Source: Arenibacter troitsensis
GTDB lineage: Bacteria; Bacteroidota; Bacteroidia; Flavobacteriales; Flavobacteriaceae
Assembly: GCF_900177645.1 (NCBI RefSeq)
Contig: NZ_FXAO01000016.1
Span: 1-42,289, forward strand
Reading direction: 5' to 3'
DNA: 42,289 bases
The translations under genes and the position numbers were made by a program. Shown here one piece after another: positions 34,477 through 42,289 of the stretch. How positions within the stretch are numbered: the stretch's first letter is position 1; every line of letters starts with the position of its first letter. A model generated the notes under the pieces. It was not told the origin of the DNA, did no database searches, and worked only from the letters and a program-made list of their open reading frames with translations.

Positions 34477-34842
34477 TTAAAAGAGTTTAGGAATATAGAT
34501 AATGAGGCCAATAATGGATGCAGCAATGGATACCAACATAACCGCTCCTGCTGAGATATCCTTTATAAACCCAATTTTTTCATCAAATTCCGGTTGCACA
34601 AAATCCGCTATTTTCTCCACAGCCGTGTTTAATCCCTCAATTCCCAGAACCAATCCAATAGCCAAAATTTGAAGTATCCATTCCGTATTGGAAATTTCAA
34701 AGTAGAATCCAGCAGCAGTCATTACCAAGGTAATAAAAACCTGGATTTTGATACTGGATTCCGTTCTGATCAATAGTAACGCTCCCTTTAACGCGAAACC
34801 AACGCTTTTAATACGATTTACCAAAAAGCTTTCCTTAGGCAT
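34477..34842 (-). CDS. dgkA: Diacylglycerol kinase (DgkA family)
   Basis: This 121-residue inner-membrane enzyme phosphorylates diacylglycerol or undecaprenol. It has three hydrophobic helices (about residues 34-46, 51-67 and 98-118). The family signature EGLNTAVEKIADFVQPEFDEKIGFIKDISAGAV contains the catalytic Glu and the metal/ATP-contacting residues. Its start overlaps the tpx stop codon by eight bases, suggesting translational coupling. Lipid versus undecaprenol preference cannot be judged. Confidence 0.93.
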   Translation of the reverse strand: MPKESFLVNRIKSVGFALKGALLLIRTESSIKIQVFITLVMTAAGFYFEISNTEWILQILAIGLVLGIEGLNTAVEKIADFVQPEFDEKIGFIKDISAGAVMLVSIAASIIGLIIYIPKLF

Positions 34843-35341
34843 CCATCAATACTTCTAAAGCTGCCTTATAATTGGGTTCGTCAACAGTTTCTGCAACCTG
34901 CTCCGTATAAATAACCTTTCCTTCCTCGTCCAATACGACCACCGCTCTGGAGTGTAGGGATTTTAGTGGTCCGTCCACAAATTCCAAACCAAAGGCCTTA
35001 CCAAAATTACCATCCCTAAAATCGGACAACATTTCTACATTTTCTATTCCTTCCGCCCCGCAGAAACGAGCTTGGGCAAATGGCAGGTCTTTGGAAACAC
35101 ATAAGACCTTAGTGTTTTCCAATTGGGCAGCTTCCTTATTAAATTGCCTAACAGATTGGGCACATGTACCGGTGTCTACGCTAGGAAAAATATTGAACAC
35201 CACTTTAGAACCTTTGTAATCATCTAAATGAACATTGGACAAATCTCCCTTGGTCAATGAAAATCCTGGGGATTTACTACCAGTTTCAGGTAGTGTTCCT
35301 ATTGTGTTTATTGGGTTTCCTTTAAGTGTTACTGTTGCCAT
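34835..35341 (-). CDS. tpx: Thiol peroxidase (Tpx)
   Basis: This 168-residue atypical two-Cys peroxiredoxin reduces organic and hydrogen peroxides. The peroxidatic Cys is C60 in PSVDTGTCAQSVRQFN and the resolving Cys is C94 in ARFCGAEG, at the same spacing as in Escherichia coli Tpx. The C-terminal SRAVVVLDEEGKVIYTE is typical. There is no signal peptide, so it acts in the cytoplasm. It heads the run tpx-dgkA-ftsK-lolA-lptF-ribB. Confidence 0.96.
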   Translation of the reverse strand: MATVTLKGNPINTIGTLPETGSKSPGFSLTKGDLSNVHLDDYKGSKVVFNIFPSVDTGTCAQSVRQFNKEAAQLENTKVLCVSKDLPFAQARFCGAEGIENVEMLSDFRDGNFGKAFGLEFVDGPLKSLHSRAVVVLDEEGKVIYTEQVAETVDEPNYKAALEVLMDA

Positions 35342-35455
35342 GATTATATTTTTAAATTTTGCGTGAAAATAAAAAATATATGCTTTATAAATAAGGAATA
35401 AGTGATAAAAAGTAGGGAGGTTGTTAGGTCTATTTGCGCTTGACTATAATTGCAA

Positions 35456-35495
35456 ATACCTTTATCCTGTCTACTACACATAAGGATAAAGGTAT
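35456..35495 (-). terminator. Intrinsic hairpin after the peroxiredoxin operon
   Basis: ATACCTTTATCCT (35456-35468) pairs exactly with AGGATAAAGGTAT (35483-35495). It lies between the end of the small gene at 35528 and the tpx start region. The trailing sequence TTGCAATTAT is only moderately T-rich. Confidence 0.65.
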
Positions 35496-35527
35496 CTGTC
35501 ATAATTGGTGGGTAGATGTTATTTCAA

Positions 35528-35785
35528 TTATTTGTCTATAGATCCTACTACCCTTTGCATAAATTCGTTCAAAGCCTCTTTTTGGGGCTTACCTTCCTTG
35601 ATGGATTTTTGAACCTCCAAGGCGCCATATAAATTGGAAATCAGCTCACCAATAACATCCAATTCCTCGTCCTTTAATGAAGCTACTTCGGTAATGGACT
35701 CCAATGTTTCTATGGTTTCCAAAACATAATCCTCATCATTTTCAGCTATAAAGCCCGTAAGGTGTTTAATTACTGGTAATTTCAC
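35528..35785 (-). CDS. Small acidic helical protein (DUF6952-like)
   Basis: This 85-residue cytoplasmic protein starts MKLPVIKHLTGFIAENDEDYVLETIETLESIT and is helical and acidic, with no Cys, signal or membrane segment. From memory it matches a short Bacteroidota family (DUF6952) found with thioredoxin/peroxiredoxin genes. Its first 20 bases overlap the end of the thioredoxin gene, a layout that usually means translational coupling. A role supporting that redox pair is inferred; the biochemical function is unknown. Confidence 0.85.
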   Translation of the reverse strand: MKLPVIKHLTGFIAENDEDYVLETIETLESITEVASLKDEELDVIGELISNLYGALEVQKSIKEGKPQKEALNEFMQRVVGSIDK

Positions 35786-36080
35786 TGATTAAATCTTTTA
35801 AAACTTCATACTTATTGGTCTGGACCTGATTCTTAAATTCCCCATCACTAAAAATGGCAAAAGTAGGAAGGTTGTCCACGTTGGCCAACTTCCTGGATTC
35901 AGGAAATTTTTCTGCATCCGCGAGAACAAAGGTAATATCCTCATTAATGGATGCCTCTTTTTTGAATTTGGGCTTCATTATTCTACAATTGCCACACCAA
36001 GTAGCCGAAAATTGAACCACCACATTCTTATTTTGATCAATAATCTCTTTCAGATTATCATTTTCCAATTCAACTATCAT
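35766..36080 (-). CDS. Thioredoxin-family protein
   Basis: This 104-residue single-domain thioredoxin has active site WCGNC at residues 28-32 (C29, C32) and the cis-Pro segment NLPTFAIF near residue 73. GNC instead of GPC in the active site suggests altered redox potential compared with classical TrxA. No signal peptide, so it is cytoplasmic. It lies 75 bases after the AhpC/Prx gene and overlaps the following small gene, so it is probably a reductant for the neighbouring peroxiredoxin. Confidence 0.92.
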   Translation of the reverse strand: MIVELENDNLKEIIDQNKNVVVQFSATWCGNCRIMKPKFKKEASINEDITFVLADAEKFPESRKLANVDNLPTFAIFSDGEFKNQVQTNKYEVLKDLISEITSN

Positions 36081-36155
36081 AAATTCTAAATTTAATTTTA
36101 TTTAAAAGGAGCCAGCGCCTCATTGCGGTTGACTCCTTATATTTAATTCATGAAT

Positions 36156-36800
36156 TTAGTTTGCGTGTGCGGACAAATAATTGGCAACGCCATTTCTATC
36201 TGCCGTCATAGCCTCTTTACCTTCTTCCCAGTTGGCAGGACAAACCTCACCTTTTTGTTGAACGTGGGTATATGCATCGATCAATCGCAGATACTCATTT
36301 ACATTCCTACCCAAAGGCATATGGTTTATTCCTTCATGGAATACGGTTCCTTCCTCATCTATTAAATAAGTGGCTCTGTAGGTTACATTGTCACCATCTA
36401 CCATAACAACACCCGTTTCCTCATTGTACTGCTCATTGGTGATATCCAATATGCCCAAAGTAGAGGCCAAGTTTCTGTTGCTATCTGCAAGAATAGGGTA
36501 GGTGACCCCTTCAATTCCTCCGTTATCCTTCGCTGTATTTAACCAAGCAAAATGAACTTCTGCAGTATCACAAGAAGCTCCGATAACAATTGTATTTCTT
36601 TTTTCAAATTCTCCCAAAGCAGCTTGAAAAGCATGAAGCTCCGTTGGACAAACAAAAGTGAAATCTTTTGGGTACCAAAATAGGATAACCTTCTTATTAT
36701 TTTTTTGAGCTTCCTCCAATACATTCAATTTGAATGTATCGCCTAAATCATTCATTGCGTTAACGCTAAGATTTGGAAATTTTTTACCTACTAAAGTCAT
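36156..36800 (-). CDS. AhpC/Prx-type two-Cys peroxiredoxin
   Basis: This 214-residue typical two-Cys peroxiredoxin has peroxidatic Cys in YPKDFTFVCPTELHAF and resolving Cys in GEVCPANWEEG near the C-terminus. It detoxifies hydrogen peroxide and alkyl peroxides in the cytoplasm. I use the ATG at 36798-36800 (MTLVGKKFPNLSV), which matches the family N-terminus. An upstream in-frame ATG at 36953 would add 51 unrelated residues and span the promoter region. The next genes encode a thioredoxin and a small DUF protein. Confidence 0.95.
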   Translation of the reverse strand: MTLVGKKFPNLSVNAMNDLGDTFKLNVLEEAQKNNKKVILFWYPKDFTFVCPTELHAFQAALGEFEKRNTIVIGASCDTAEVHFAWLNTAKDNGGIEGVTYPILADSNRNLASTLGILDITNEQYNEETGVVMVDGDNVTYRATYLIDEEGTVFHEGINHMPLGRNVNEYLRLIDAYTHVQQKGEVCPANWEEGKEAMTADRNGVANYLSAHAN

Positions 36801-36828
36801 ATTTATAATATTTATACAATTAATTTCT

Positions 36829-36844
36829 GATGTAAAATTACATC
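36829..36844. promoter_or_regulatory. Palindrome upstream of the peroxiredoxin gene
   Basis: GATGTAA (36829-36835) and TTACATC (36838-36844) form a 7-2-7 perfect inverted repeat 29 bases before the peroxiredoxin ATG. ACAATTGT (36896-36903) is a second palindrome. Binding by a peroxide regulator is possible but unproven. Confidence 0.35.
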
Positions 36845-37163
36845 TTATTAAAGGGGTTTGTGCTATTATGGATTTAAAAATCTTATGCCTATATAACAAT
36901 TGTATATACCTCTGCCGATTATTGATTTTACTTGTGGAATTAAAAAAATACACCCCTTAAATTTTCCAATTTCACAATACAAATGGCGCAAAAATATGAA
37001 GTCGGATATTATCCAAAATAAAAGACTCCAAAAATTTTTTGATTTCTAAATAAAATCACCCATTTGGTACTTGCGAAACTGCAATTAGGAAAGATATTTG
37101 ACAAATGTTAATCTATTTTAGGCATCCTGGAATTCCGATAAATAAGATTTGAACTAAAGTTTA

Positions 37164-38639
37164 TTATCCAGCTAACTTTGACGTCTTTAGCTGCCTAATC
37201 TTTATATGCAAGGCTGCAAAGAACAGTGTCGTAAATGGACTTAACCAATTGAATATGGCATACACAAAATATTCCGCAACACCAACGCCCAATACGCCCG
37301 ACTGATAAGCCCCACAAGTATTCCAAGGAATCAAAACCGAGGTTACAGTACCTGAATCTTCCAATGTCCTACTCAAATTTTCCGGGGCCAAGCCCTTATC
37401 ATGAAAGGCTTTTTTAAACATTTTTCCAGGGATCACAATTGCCAGGTATTGATCACTGGCTATGGCATTTAGTCCTATACAGCTCATTACGGTACTGGCA
37501 AACAAACCAAATATGGAACTTGCAATGGATAATAAAGATTTTGTAATGCGGGCCAAGGCGCCAATGCCATCCATAATACCACCAAACACCATAGCACAAC
37601 ATATAAGCAAAATGGTCCATATCATACCTTTCATGCCTCCTGCACTGAACAGGTCGTTCAACTTTTCATTTTCCGTAACTATAGCAGTATCGGTAAAAAT
37701 GGAATTGAAAATTGCCGTTACATTGGAATCGGATAAGGTCTTTAATACCTCTGTCTGAAAAAACAGGGCAAATACCCCGGCTAAGGCTACTCCGGAACCA
37801 AGGGCTATCAATGGTTTGGTTTTAAAAAGTATTAGCGCAATGACCACCCCGGGCACTATAAACAAATAAGGATTTATATTAAAAGTATGGTTAATAGTAT
37901 CCAAGAGTGCGCTAACATCGGCACTCCCTGAAGTCTCGATGTTAAAACTAATGATGGTAAAGATCCCTAAAGTGATCAAAATGGTGGGAACAGTGGTAAT
38001 GGCCATATACTTTATATGGGTAAACAAGTCTGTTCCCGCCATGGCCGGAGCCAAGTTGGTCGTATCACTTAAAGGGGACATCTTATCTCCAAAATAAGCG
38101 CCGGAAATTACGGCACCGGCAATCATACCTGGATTAATGCCCAAGGCCGTCCCTATACCGACCAATGCGATTCCTACCGTAGCGGAGGTAGTCCATGAAC
38201 TACCTGTGGCCACGGAAATTATGGCAGCTATTACCACCGAAGCCGGTAAAAAAATAGAGGGATTCAAAACTTGAAGGCCATAATAAACCATAGCAGGGAT
38301 AACCCCGCTCACCAACCATGTACCTGCCAAGGCCCCCACCAAAAATAAAATCATGATCGGAACAAGAACACTTTTTAGATTTTCCAAGACTTCAAGCCCC
38401 ATAGTTTTTATGGAAGTCTTATTAAAGAGCCCAACAATGGCACTGATAGCGCCACCGATCAACAAAATAATCTGATTGGAATATTCCCCAAACCATTCTC
38501 CCTCCGCATAGAAAATATTATAGGCCAACATCATCATCAAAAGAACAACCGGGATAAGGGCTTCCCAGAGATTCAATTCTTTGTTTTCTACAATATGTTC
38601 GTTTTCGGGTCCAGCGGGGTTGGTACTCAGGTTCTGCAT
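37164..38639 (-). CDS. nhaC: NhaC-family Na+/H+ antiporter
   Basis: This 491-residue inner-membrane protein has about 11-12 hydrophobic helices. Family features include SVATGSSWTTSATVGIALVGIGTALG, then GMIAGAVISGAYFGDKMSPLSDTTNLAPAMAGTDLF, and the C-terminal LEDSGTVTSVLIPWNTCGAYQSGVLGV. It exchanges sodium for protons, fitting a marine-type host. The N-terminal ~25 residues are cytoplasmic and polar. It is a single gene 61 bases below the PLP enzyme on the same strand and may be co-transcribed with it. Confidence 0.95.
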   Translation of the reverse strand: MQNLSTNPAGPENEHIVENKELNLWEALIPVVLLMMMLAYNIFYAEGEWFGEYSNQIILLIGGAISAIVGLFNKTSIKTMGLEVLENLKSVLVPIMILFLVGALAGTWLVSGVIPAMVYYGLQVLNPSIFLPASVVIAAIISVATGSSWTTSATVGIALVGIGTALGINPGMIAGAVISGAYFGDKMSPLSDTTNLAPAMAGTDLFTHIKYMAITTVPTILITLGIFTIISFNIETSGSADVSALLDTINHTFNINPYLFIVPGVVIALILFKTKPLIALGSGVALAGVFALFFQTEVLKTLSDSNVTAIFNSIFTDTAIVTENEKLNDLFSAGGMKGMIWTILLICCAMVFGGIMDGIGALARITKSLLSIASSIFGLFASTVMSCIGLNAIASDQYLAIVIPGKMFKKAFHDKGLAPENLSRTLEDSGTVTSVLIPWNTCGAYQSGVLGVGVAEYFVYAIFNWLSPFTTLFFAALHIKIRQLKTSKLAG

Positions 38640-38700
38640 TTAGAAGCTATTAGTTTCTTCGTAATATTACGATTTTGATCACTCTTCTGCAAACCCAATT

Positions 38701-39921
38701 TTACACCTTTGCGCTTTCAGGCCTTAAAATATCCAATTGGATCAAACAATCCTTCATGGCCATATAGGTTCTGTCAATATGGTCGTCCAAGCCTATTGAA
38801 AATCTAATTAAACCATTGGTCAGCCCCATTTCCAACTGCTCTTCCAAAGGAATTTCCGAAGAGGTAGATGTTCCCGGGGCACTAAATAAGGTTTTATAAA
38901 AGCCCAAACTCACCGCTAAATAGCCCAAATGTTTCTTTTGCATTAACTCCATTAAGGCATTGGCCTTTTCCAAGGAACCCACGTCTAGAGTCATTAGGCC
39001 ACCGAAACCGTATTCCATATTGTATTGCTTTTTCATCACCTCGTGACCCACATGCGATTGTAATCCAGGATATACAACCCGCAATCCGTCGTTTTCAAAA
39101 TTTTTGGCCAGGTACATCGTGTTTTCACTATGTTTCTTCATCCTTATATGTAGGGTCCTCATGTTCTTCAATATGGAAGATGCCCTTAAACTATCCAAAG
39201 TACTGCCCAATAACATACCAGCTCCATTATTTACATCCTTGAGGCCCAAACAAAAATCTTTAGTGCCACACACTGCCCCGGCCACGCAATCACTGGTGCC
39301 ATTTATAAATTTTGTTAAACTATGGATAACAATATCGGCTCCCAATTTTGCAGGCGAGATGGATAGGGGCGAAAAAGTATTGTCGACCACCAAGGGGATG
39401 TTATTTTTTTTAGCGAGTTTGGAAAGTGCCTTTATATCGGCCACTTCCAATAATGGATTACTGACCGACTCACAATAGATCATTTTTGTTTTTGGGGTTA
39501 TGGCCATGGCCACTGCGTCCATATTAGTGGTATCCACAAAGGAAATTCCAATATTGAATTTCTTTAAAAAATTCTTCATGAGTGCATAAGTACCTCCATA
39601 AATGGTCCTACTACTAACAATATGGTCGCCAGCATTGCACAACTGTAAAATTACGGCGCTTATTGCTCCCATACCGCTTGCGGTTACATTGGCGGTTTCC
39701 GTTCCTTCCAAAGCGGCCAGGGCTTCTCCCAAATATAGATTGGAAGGGGAGGAGTGCCTACTGTAGAGATAACAGCCTTCGGTGTTGCCCTCAAAAGTAT
39801 CGAACATGGTTTTTGCCGATAAAAATGTATAGGTGGAAGAGTCCGATATGGAGGGATTAACACCCCCATATTCTCCAAAATATTGTAAATCCTGTAAATT
39901 ATCAGCTGCTTTAAAGTCCAT
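38701..39921 (-). CDS. Trans-sulfuration-type PLP enzyme (methionine gamma-lyase/cystathionine family)
   Basis: This 406-residue Cys/Met-metabolism PLP enzyme has the PLP lysine K204 in VIHSLTKFINGTSD, the phosphate-binding YSRHSSPS (53-60), and TASGMGAISAVIL (80-92). Further along are VVDNTFSPL and the C-terminal IRFSIGLDDHIDRTYMAMKDCL. The family includes methionine gamma-lyase, cystathionine gamma-lyase/synthase and homocysteine synthase; sequence alone does not separate them safely. It is divergent from an Lrp/AsnC regulator, which favours an amino-acid-degrading role such as methionine gamma-lyase, induced by the amino acid. This is inference. Confidence 0.92.
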   Translation of the reverse strand: MDFKAADNLQDLQYFGEYGGVNPSISDSSTYTFLSAKTMFDTFEGNTEGCYLYSRHSSPSNLYLGEALAALEGTETANVTASGMGAISAVILQLCNAGDHIVSSRTIYGGTYALMKNFLKKFNIGISFVDTTNMDAVAMAITPKTKMIYCESVSNPLLEVADIKALSKLAKKNNIPLVVDNTFSPLSISPAKLGADIVIHSLTKFINGTSDCVAGAVCGTKDFCLGLKDVNNGAGMLLGSTLDSLRASSILKNMRTLHIRMKKHSENTMYLAKNFENDGLRVVYPGLQSHVGHEVMKKQYNMEYGFGGLMTLDVGSLEKANALMELMQKKHLGYLAVSLGFYKTLFSAPGTSTSSEIPLEEQLEMGLTNGLIRFSIGLDDHIDRTYMAMKDCLIQLDILRPESAKV

Positions 39922-39998
39922 AGTACTATATTTAATTTACTATAAAATTAAAGTTATTACAACATTTAATCAACCTAAATAAATAATATTAGATTATA

Positions 39999-40026
39999 AA
40001 ACTATATTTTTACATATATATAGTTT
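39999..40026. promoter_or_regulatory. Inverted repeat in the divergent PLP enzyme/Lrp promoter
   Basis: AAACTATAT (39999-40007) and ATATAGTTT (40018-40026) are exact complements separated by 10 bases, within a very AT-rich 156-base divergent region. AT-rich dyads of this kind suit Lrp/AsnC binding; the adjacent regulator is the natural candidate. Confidence 0.45.
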
Positions 40027-40077
40027 ATTTTTATATAAGTTATCTGATTTAAGGTAGACTTTAGAAAATATACCAGT

Positions 40078-40536
40078 ATGAAGTTTGATGAAATCGACAT
40101 TAAATTGTTGGGGCTGTTACAAAACGATAGCAAAAGGACCACCAAGGAATATGCCCTGCAGCTAAATCTGTCCGTCACCGCAGTTTACGAACGCATTAAA
40201 AGACTGGAAAAGCTGGGTGTAATAACCAATTATGTGGCCTTGGTAGACAAAAAGAAGGTAAACAAGGCCTTTACCGTATTATGCCATGTTAAATTGGTAC
40301 AACACATTAAGGAGTATGTACTTCAATTTGAAAGGGAGATACTTAAATTAAATGAGGTAGCGGAATGTTATCATACCAGTGGCGATTATGATTATATCCT
40401 TAAAATATATGTGGCGGACATGGAAGAGTATAGGGAGTTCATGATTACCAAACTTACCGCCATTAACCACATTGGAAGTACCCAAAGTTCCTTTGTCATC
40501 AATGAAGTAAAAAGTACCACAGAAGTATTTGTATAA
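40078..40536 (+). CDS. Lrp/AsnC-family transcription regulator
   Basis: This 152-residue regulator has an N-terminal HTH: FDEIDIKLLGLLQNDSKRTTKEYALQLNLSVTAVYERIKRLEKLGVITNYVALVD. The C-terminal RAM effector-binding domain has VAECYHTSGDYDYILKIYVADMEEYREFMITKLTAINHIGSTQSSFVI. Members bind amino acids and form dimer-to-octamer assemblies. It is transcribed away from the PLP enzyme gene, so it likely senses that enzyme's substrate and controls the shared promoter region. Confidence 0.95.
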   Translation: MKFDEIDIKLLGLLQNDSKRTTKEYALQLNLSVTAVYERIKRLEKLGVITNYVALVDKKKVNKAFTVLCHVKLVQHIKEYVLQFEREILKLNEVAECYHTSGDYDYILKIYVADMEEYREFMITKLTAINHIGSTQSSFVINEVKSTTEVFV

Positions 40537-40580
40537 CAAAAACAGTCCATAATACGTTAATATCCCATTTAATATGAATG

Positions 40581-40610
40581 TTGCCCAACAATAAAACATT
40601 CGTATTTTTG
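40581..40610 (+). promoter_or_regulatory. Bacteroidota promoter of lpdA
   Basis: TTG at 40581-40583 and TATTTTTG at 40603-40610 are separated by exactly 19 bases, matching the TTTG-N19-TAnnTTTG consensus. The predicted start is about 36 bases before the lpdA ATG. Confidence 0.7.
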
Positions 40611-40652
40611 TATTCACATTAATGAAATTAATATTTACAATACCATAATAAT

Positions 40653-42059
40653 ATGACCCAATACGATGTAGCCATTATAGGCTCAGGTCCTGGTGGATAT
40701 GTTGCAGCCATCCGTTGCGCCCAGTTAGGAATGAAGACTGCGATAATAGAAAAATATTCAACTTTGGGCGGTACATGCCTTAATGTAGGGTGTATTCCTT
40801 CCAAAGCTTTATTGGACTCATCCCACCATTACGAGGATGCCGTAAAGCATTTTGAAGATCACGGAATTGAAATTCCTGGGGAAATCAAGATCAACCTAGA
40901 GAAAATGATCGGCAGGAAACAGGCAGTGGTAGATCAGACCTGTGCCGGGGTAAAGTTCCTTATGGACAAGAACAAAATTGAGGTTTATGAAGGTGTTGGG
41001 AGTTTTAAGGATGCTACCCACATCAATATAAAAAAGAACGATGGAAAAACAGAGACCATTGAGGCAAAAAACATAATTATTGCTACAGGATCCAAGCCAT
41101 CAAGCCTGCCCTTTATCAAATTGGACAAAGAGCGCGTTATTACTTCTACAGAAGCCCTAAAACTTAAGGAAATACCCAAACACCTTATTGTTATTGGAGG
41201 TGGCGTAATAGGATTGGAATTGGGACAGGTCTACAAAAGATTAGGGGCAGAGGTTACGGTAATAGAATATATGGACCGTATTATTCCTGGAATGGATGGA
41301 GCACTTTCAAAAGAATTGTTGAAAGTAATGAAGAAGCAAAAGGTAAAATTTAATCTATCCCATAAAGTTAAATCGGTAGAGGCCAAAGGCAAGGAAGTAA
41401 TTGTTAAGGCAGAGGATAAAAAAGGGGAAGAGATAACTTTTAAAGGAGACTATTGTTTGGTTTCTGTAGGAAGAAGGCCTTATACCGATGGATTGAACAT
41501 TGAGGCTTCCGGTGTTAAACTGGAAAAGAACGGTACCATAGCCGTAAATGAGCACTTACAGACCAATGTACCCAACATTTATGCCCTAGGTGATGTGGTA
41601 AGGGGAGCCATGTTGGCACATAAGGCCGAAGAGGAAGGAACTTTCGTAGCCGAAATATTGGCAGGACAAAAACCACATATAGACTATAACCTAATTCCAG
41701 GTGTGGTATATACCTGGCCTGAAGTTGCAGCGGTAGGAAAAACCGAAGAGGAACTTAAGGAAGCCGGAGTAGCCTATAAGGTAGGTCAGTTTCCAATGCG
41801 CGCCTTGGGGCGGGCTAGGGCCAGTATGGATTTGGATGGCTTTGTCAAGATATTGGCAGATAAAGATACCGATGAAGTTTTAGGAGTACATATGATCGGA
41901 GCAAGAATGGCCGACTTAATTGCCGAAGCGGTTACCGCAATGGAATTTAGGGCATCCGCCGAGGATATCTCCAGAATGAGCCATGCACACCCAACCTTTG
42001 CAGAAGCTGTAAAAGAAGCTGCTTTGGCAGCAACCGATAATAGAGCCTTACATGTATAG
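40653..42059 (+). CDS. lpdA: Dihydrolipoyl dehydrogenase (E3)
   Basis: This 468-residue FAD- and NAD-dependent disulfide oxidoreductase reoxidises lipoyl groups of the 2-oxoacid dehydrogenase complexes and the glycine cleavage system. The FAD-binding GSGPGG (residues 10-15) is followed by redox Cys C42 and C47 in GGTCLNVGCIPSK. The NAD site is GGGVIGLELG near residue 183. The FAD contact is YALGDVVRGAMLAHKAEEEG, and the dimer-interface catalytic H446/E451 are in HAHPTFAEA. All key residues are intact and the length is typical. No E1 or E2 gene is adjacent, as is common for the shared E3 subunit. Confidence 0.97.
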   Translation: MTQYDVAIIGSGPGGYVAAIRCAQLGMKTAIIEKYSTLGGTCLNVGCIPSKALLDSSHHYEDAVKHFEDHGIEIPGEIKINLEKMIGRKQAVVDQTCAGVKFLMDKNKIEVYEGVGSFKDATHINIKKNDGKTETIEAKNIIIATGSKPSSLPFIKLDKERVITSTEALKLKEIPKHLIVIGGGVIGLELGQVYKRLGAEVTVIEYMDRIIPGMDGALSKELLKVMKKQKVKFNLSHKVKSVEAKGKEVIVKAEDKKGEEITFKGDYCLVSVGRRPYTDGLNIEASGVKLEKNGTIAVNEHLQTNVPNIYALGDVVRGAMLAHKAEEEGTFVAEILAGQKPHIDYNLIPGVVYTWPEVAAVGKTEEELKEAGVAYKVGQFPMRALGRARASMDLDGFVKILADKDTDEVLGVHMIGARMADLIAEAVTAMEFRASAEDISRMSHAHPTFAEAVKEAALAATDNRALHV

Positions 42060-42289
42060 AAAACTATAGGGATCAAGAACAATTGTTGTGTTTATGTAAA
42101 AATTAGGATTAATTTGATCACTCATGTTTTTTGAACAATAGTTTTAAATAATGGGAGCAATCTAGTAAAACCAACAATTAAATAATTCTTTCAATTTACT
42201 CAATGGGTTGTTATTGTTTTTATCGGATTTCGTGAATCTTCGATTTCTTTGCTTTCCAATGAAACCGACGCAGGAGGTTCATGAATACC

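Noticed and set aside
36801..36953. N-terminal extension of the peroxiredoxin
   Set aside because: The extra 51 residues do not resemble the family, and the DNA carries palindromes expected of a promoter region.

Overview
The window looks like a chromosome segment of a marine-type member of the Flavobacteriaceae (Bacteroidota). The evidence is a SusC/SusD pair, a GH92 lipoprotein, Bacteroidota-style promoters (TTG-N19-TAnnTTTG), an IntDOT-like integrase, an RteC protein, and the gene order tpx-dgkA-ftsK-lolA-lptF-ribB. It divides at a tRNA-Ser(UGA) gene at 22362-22446: accessory DNA lies to the left and housekeeping genes to the right.

Left edge (1-6.7 kb): an IS1182-family insertion sequence (9-1720) abuts an attC-like imperfect palindrome. 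This is followed by an unknown membrane/coiled-coil gene whose two flanks carry complementary 10-bp boxes, as in a gene cassette. Next come a secreted SH3-like protein, a DUF3800 protein with a TTG start, and a small HTH regulator. A perfect 16-bp palindrome lies upstream of the regulator. Beyond it is about 1.1 kb of apparently non-coding DNA full of hairpins, including a candidate structured small RNA and an interspersed repeat.

Accessory block A (6.7-16.6 kb): a SusC/SusD outer-membrane uptake pair runs into a secreted M16 zinc peptidase. These converge on an oppositely oriented set: a small secreted two-cysteine protein (DUF6520-like), a 20-codon cysteine-rich ORF, a MauE/DoxX-like membrane protein with a CSCGG motif, a PAS-AraC regulator and a STAS-like DUF7793 protein. 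My working hypothesis is an envelope system that makes a disulfide-containing peptide and imports or digests peptides.

Accessory block B (16.8-22.3 kb): an unusual fusion of an alpha-oxoamine synthase (PLP enzyme) to a GNAT/FemAB-like acyltransferase, which would suit two-step amino-lipid synthesis. Then come an RteC-family protein, a small winged-helix ORF and a tyrosine integrase reading away from tRNA-Ser. Four GGTGCG-type motifs lie between the integrase start and the tRNA. This suggests an integrative element with one end at the tRNA; the other end is not in the window.

Core half (22.5-42.3 kb): TauE/SafE permease, nitroreductase, DegT-type aminotransferase, GH92 mannosidase lipoprotein and DUF1080 protein on the plus strand. 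The minus-strand tpx-dgkA-ftsK-lolA-lptF-ribB run follows, in which RibB has a degenerate cyclohydrolase half. Then come a peroxiredoxin-thioredoxin-small protein operon, an NhaC antiporter, a trans-sulfuration-type PLP enzyme divergent from an Lrp/AsnC regulator, and dihydrolipoyl dehydrogenase. The last 230 bases (42060-42289) show no gene or clear signal.
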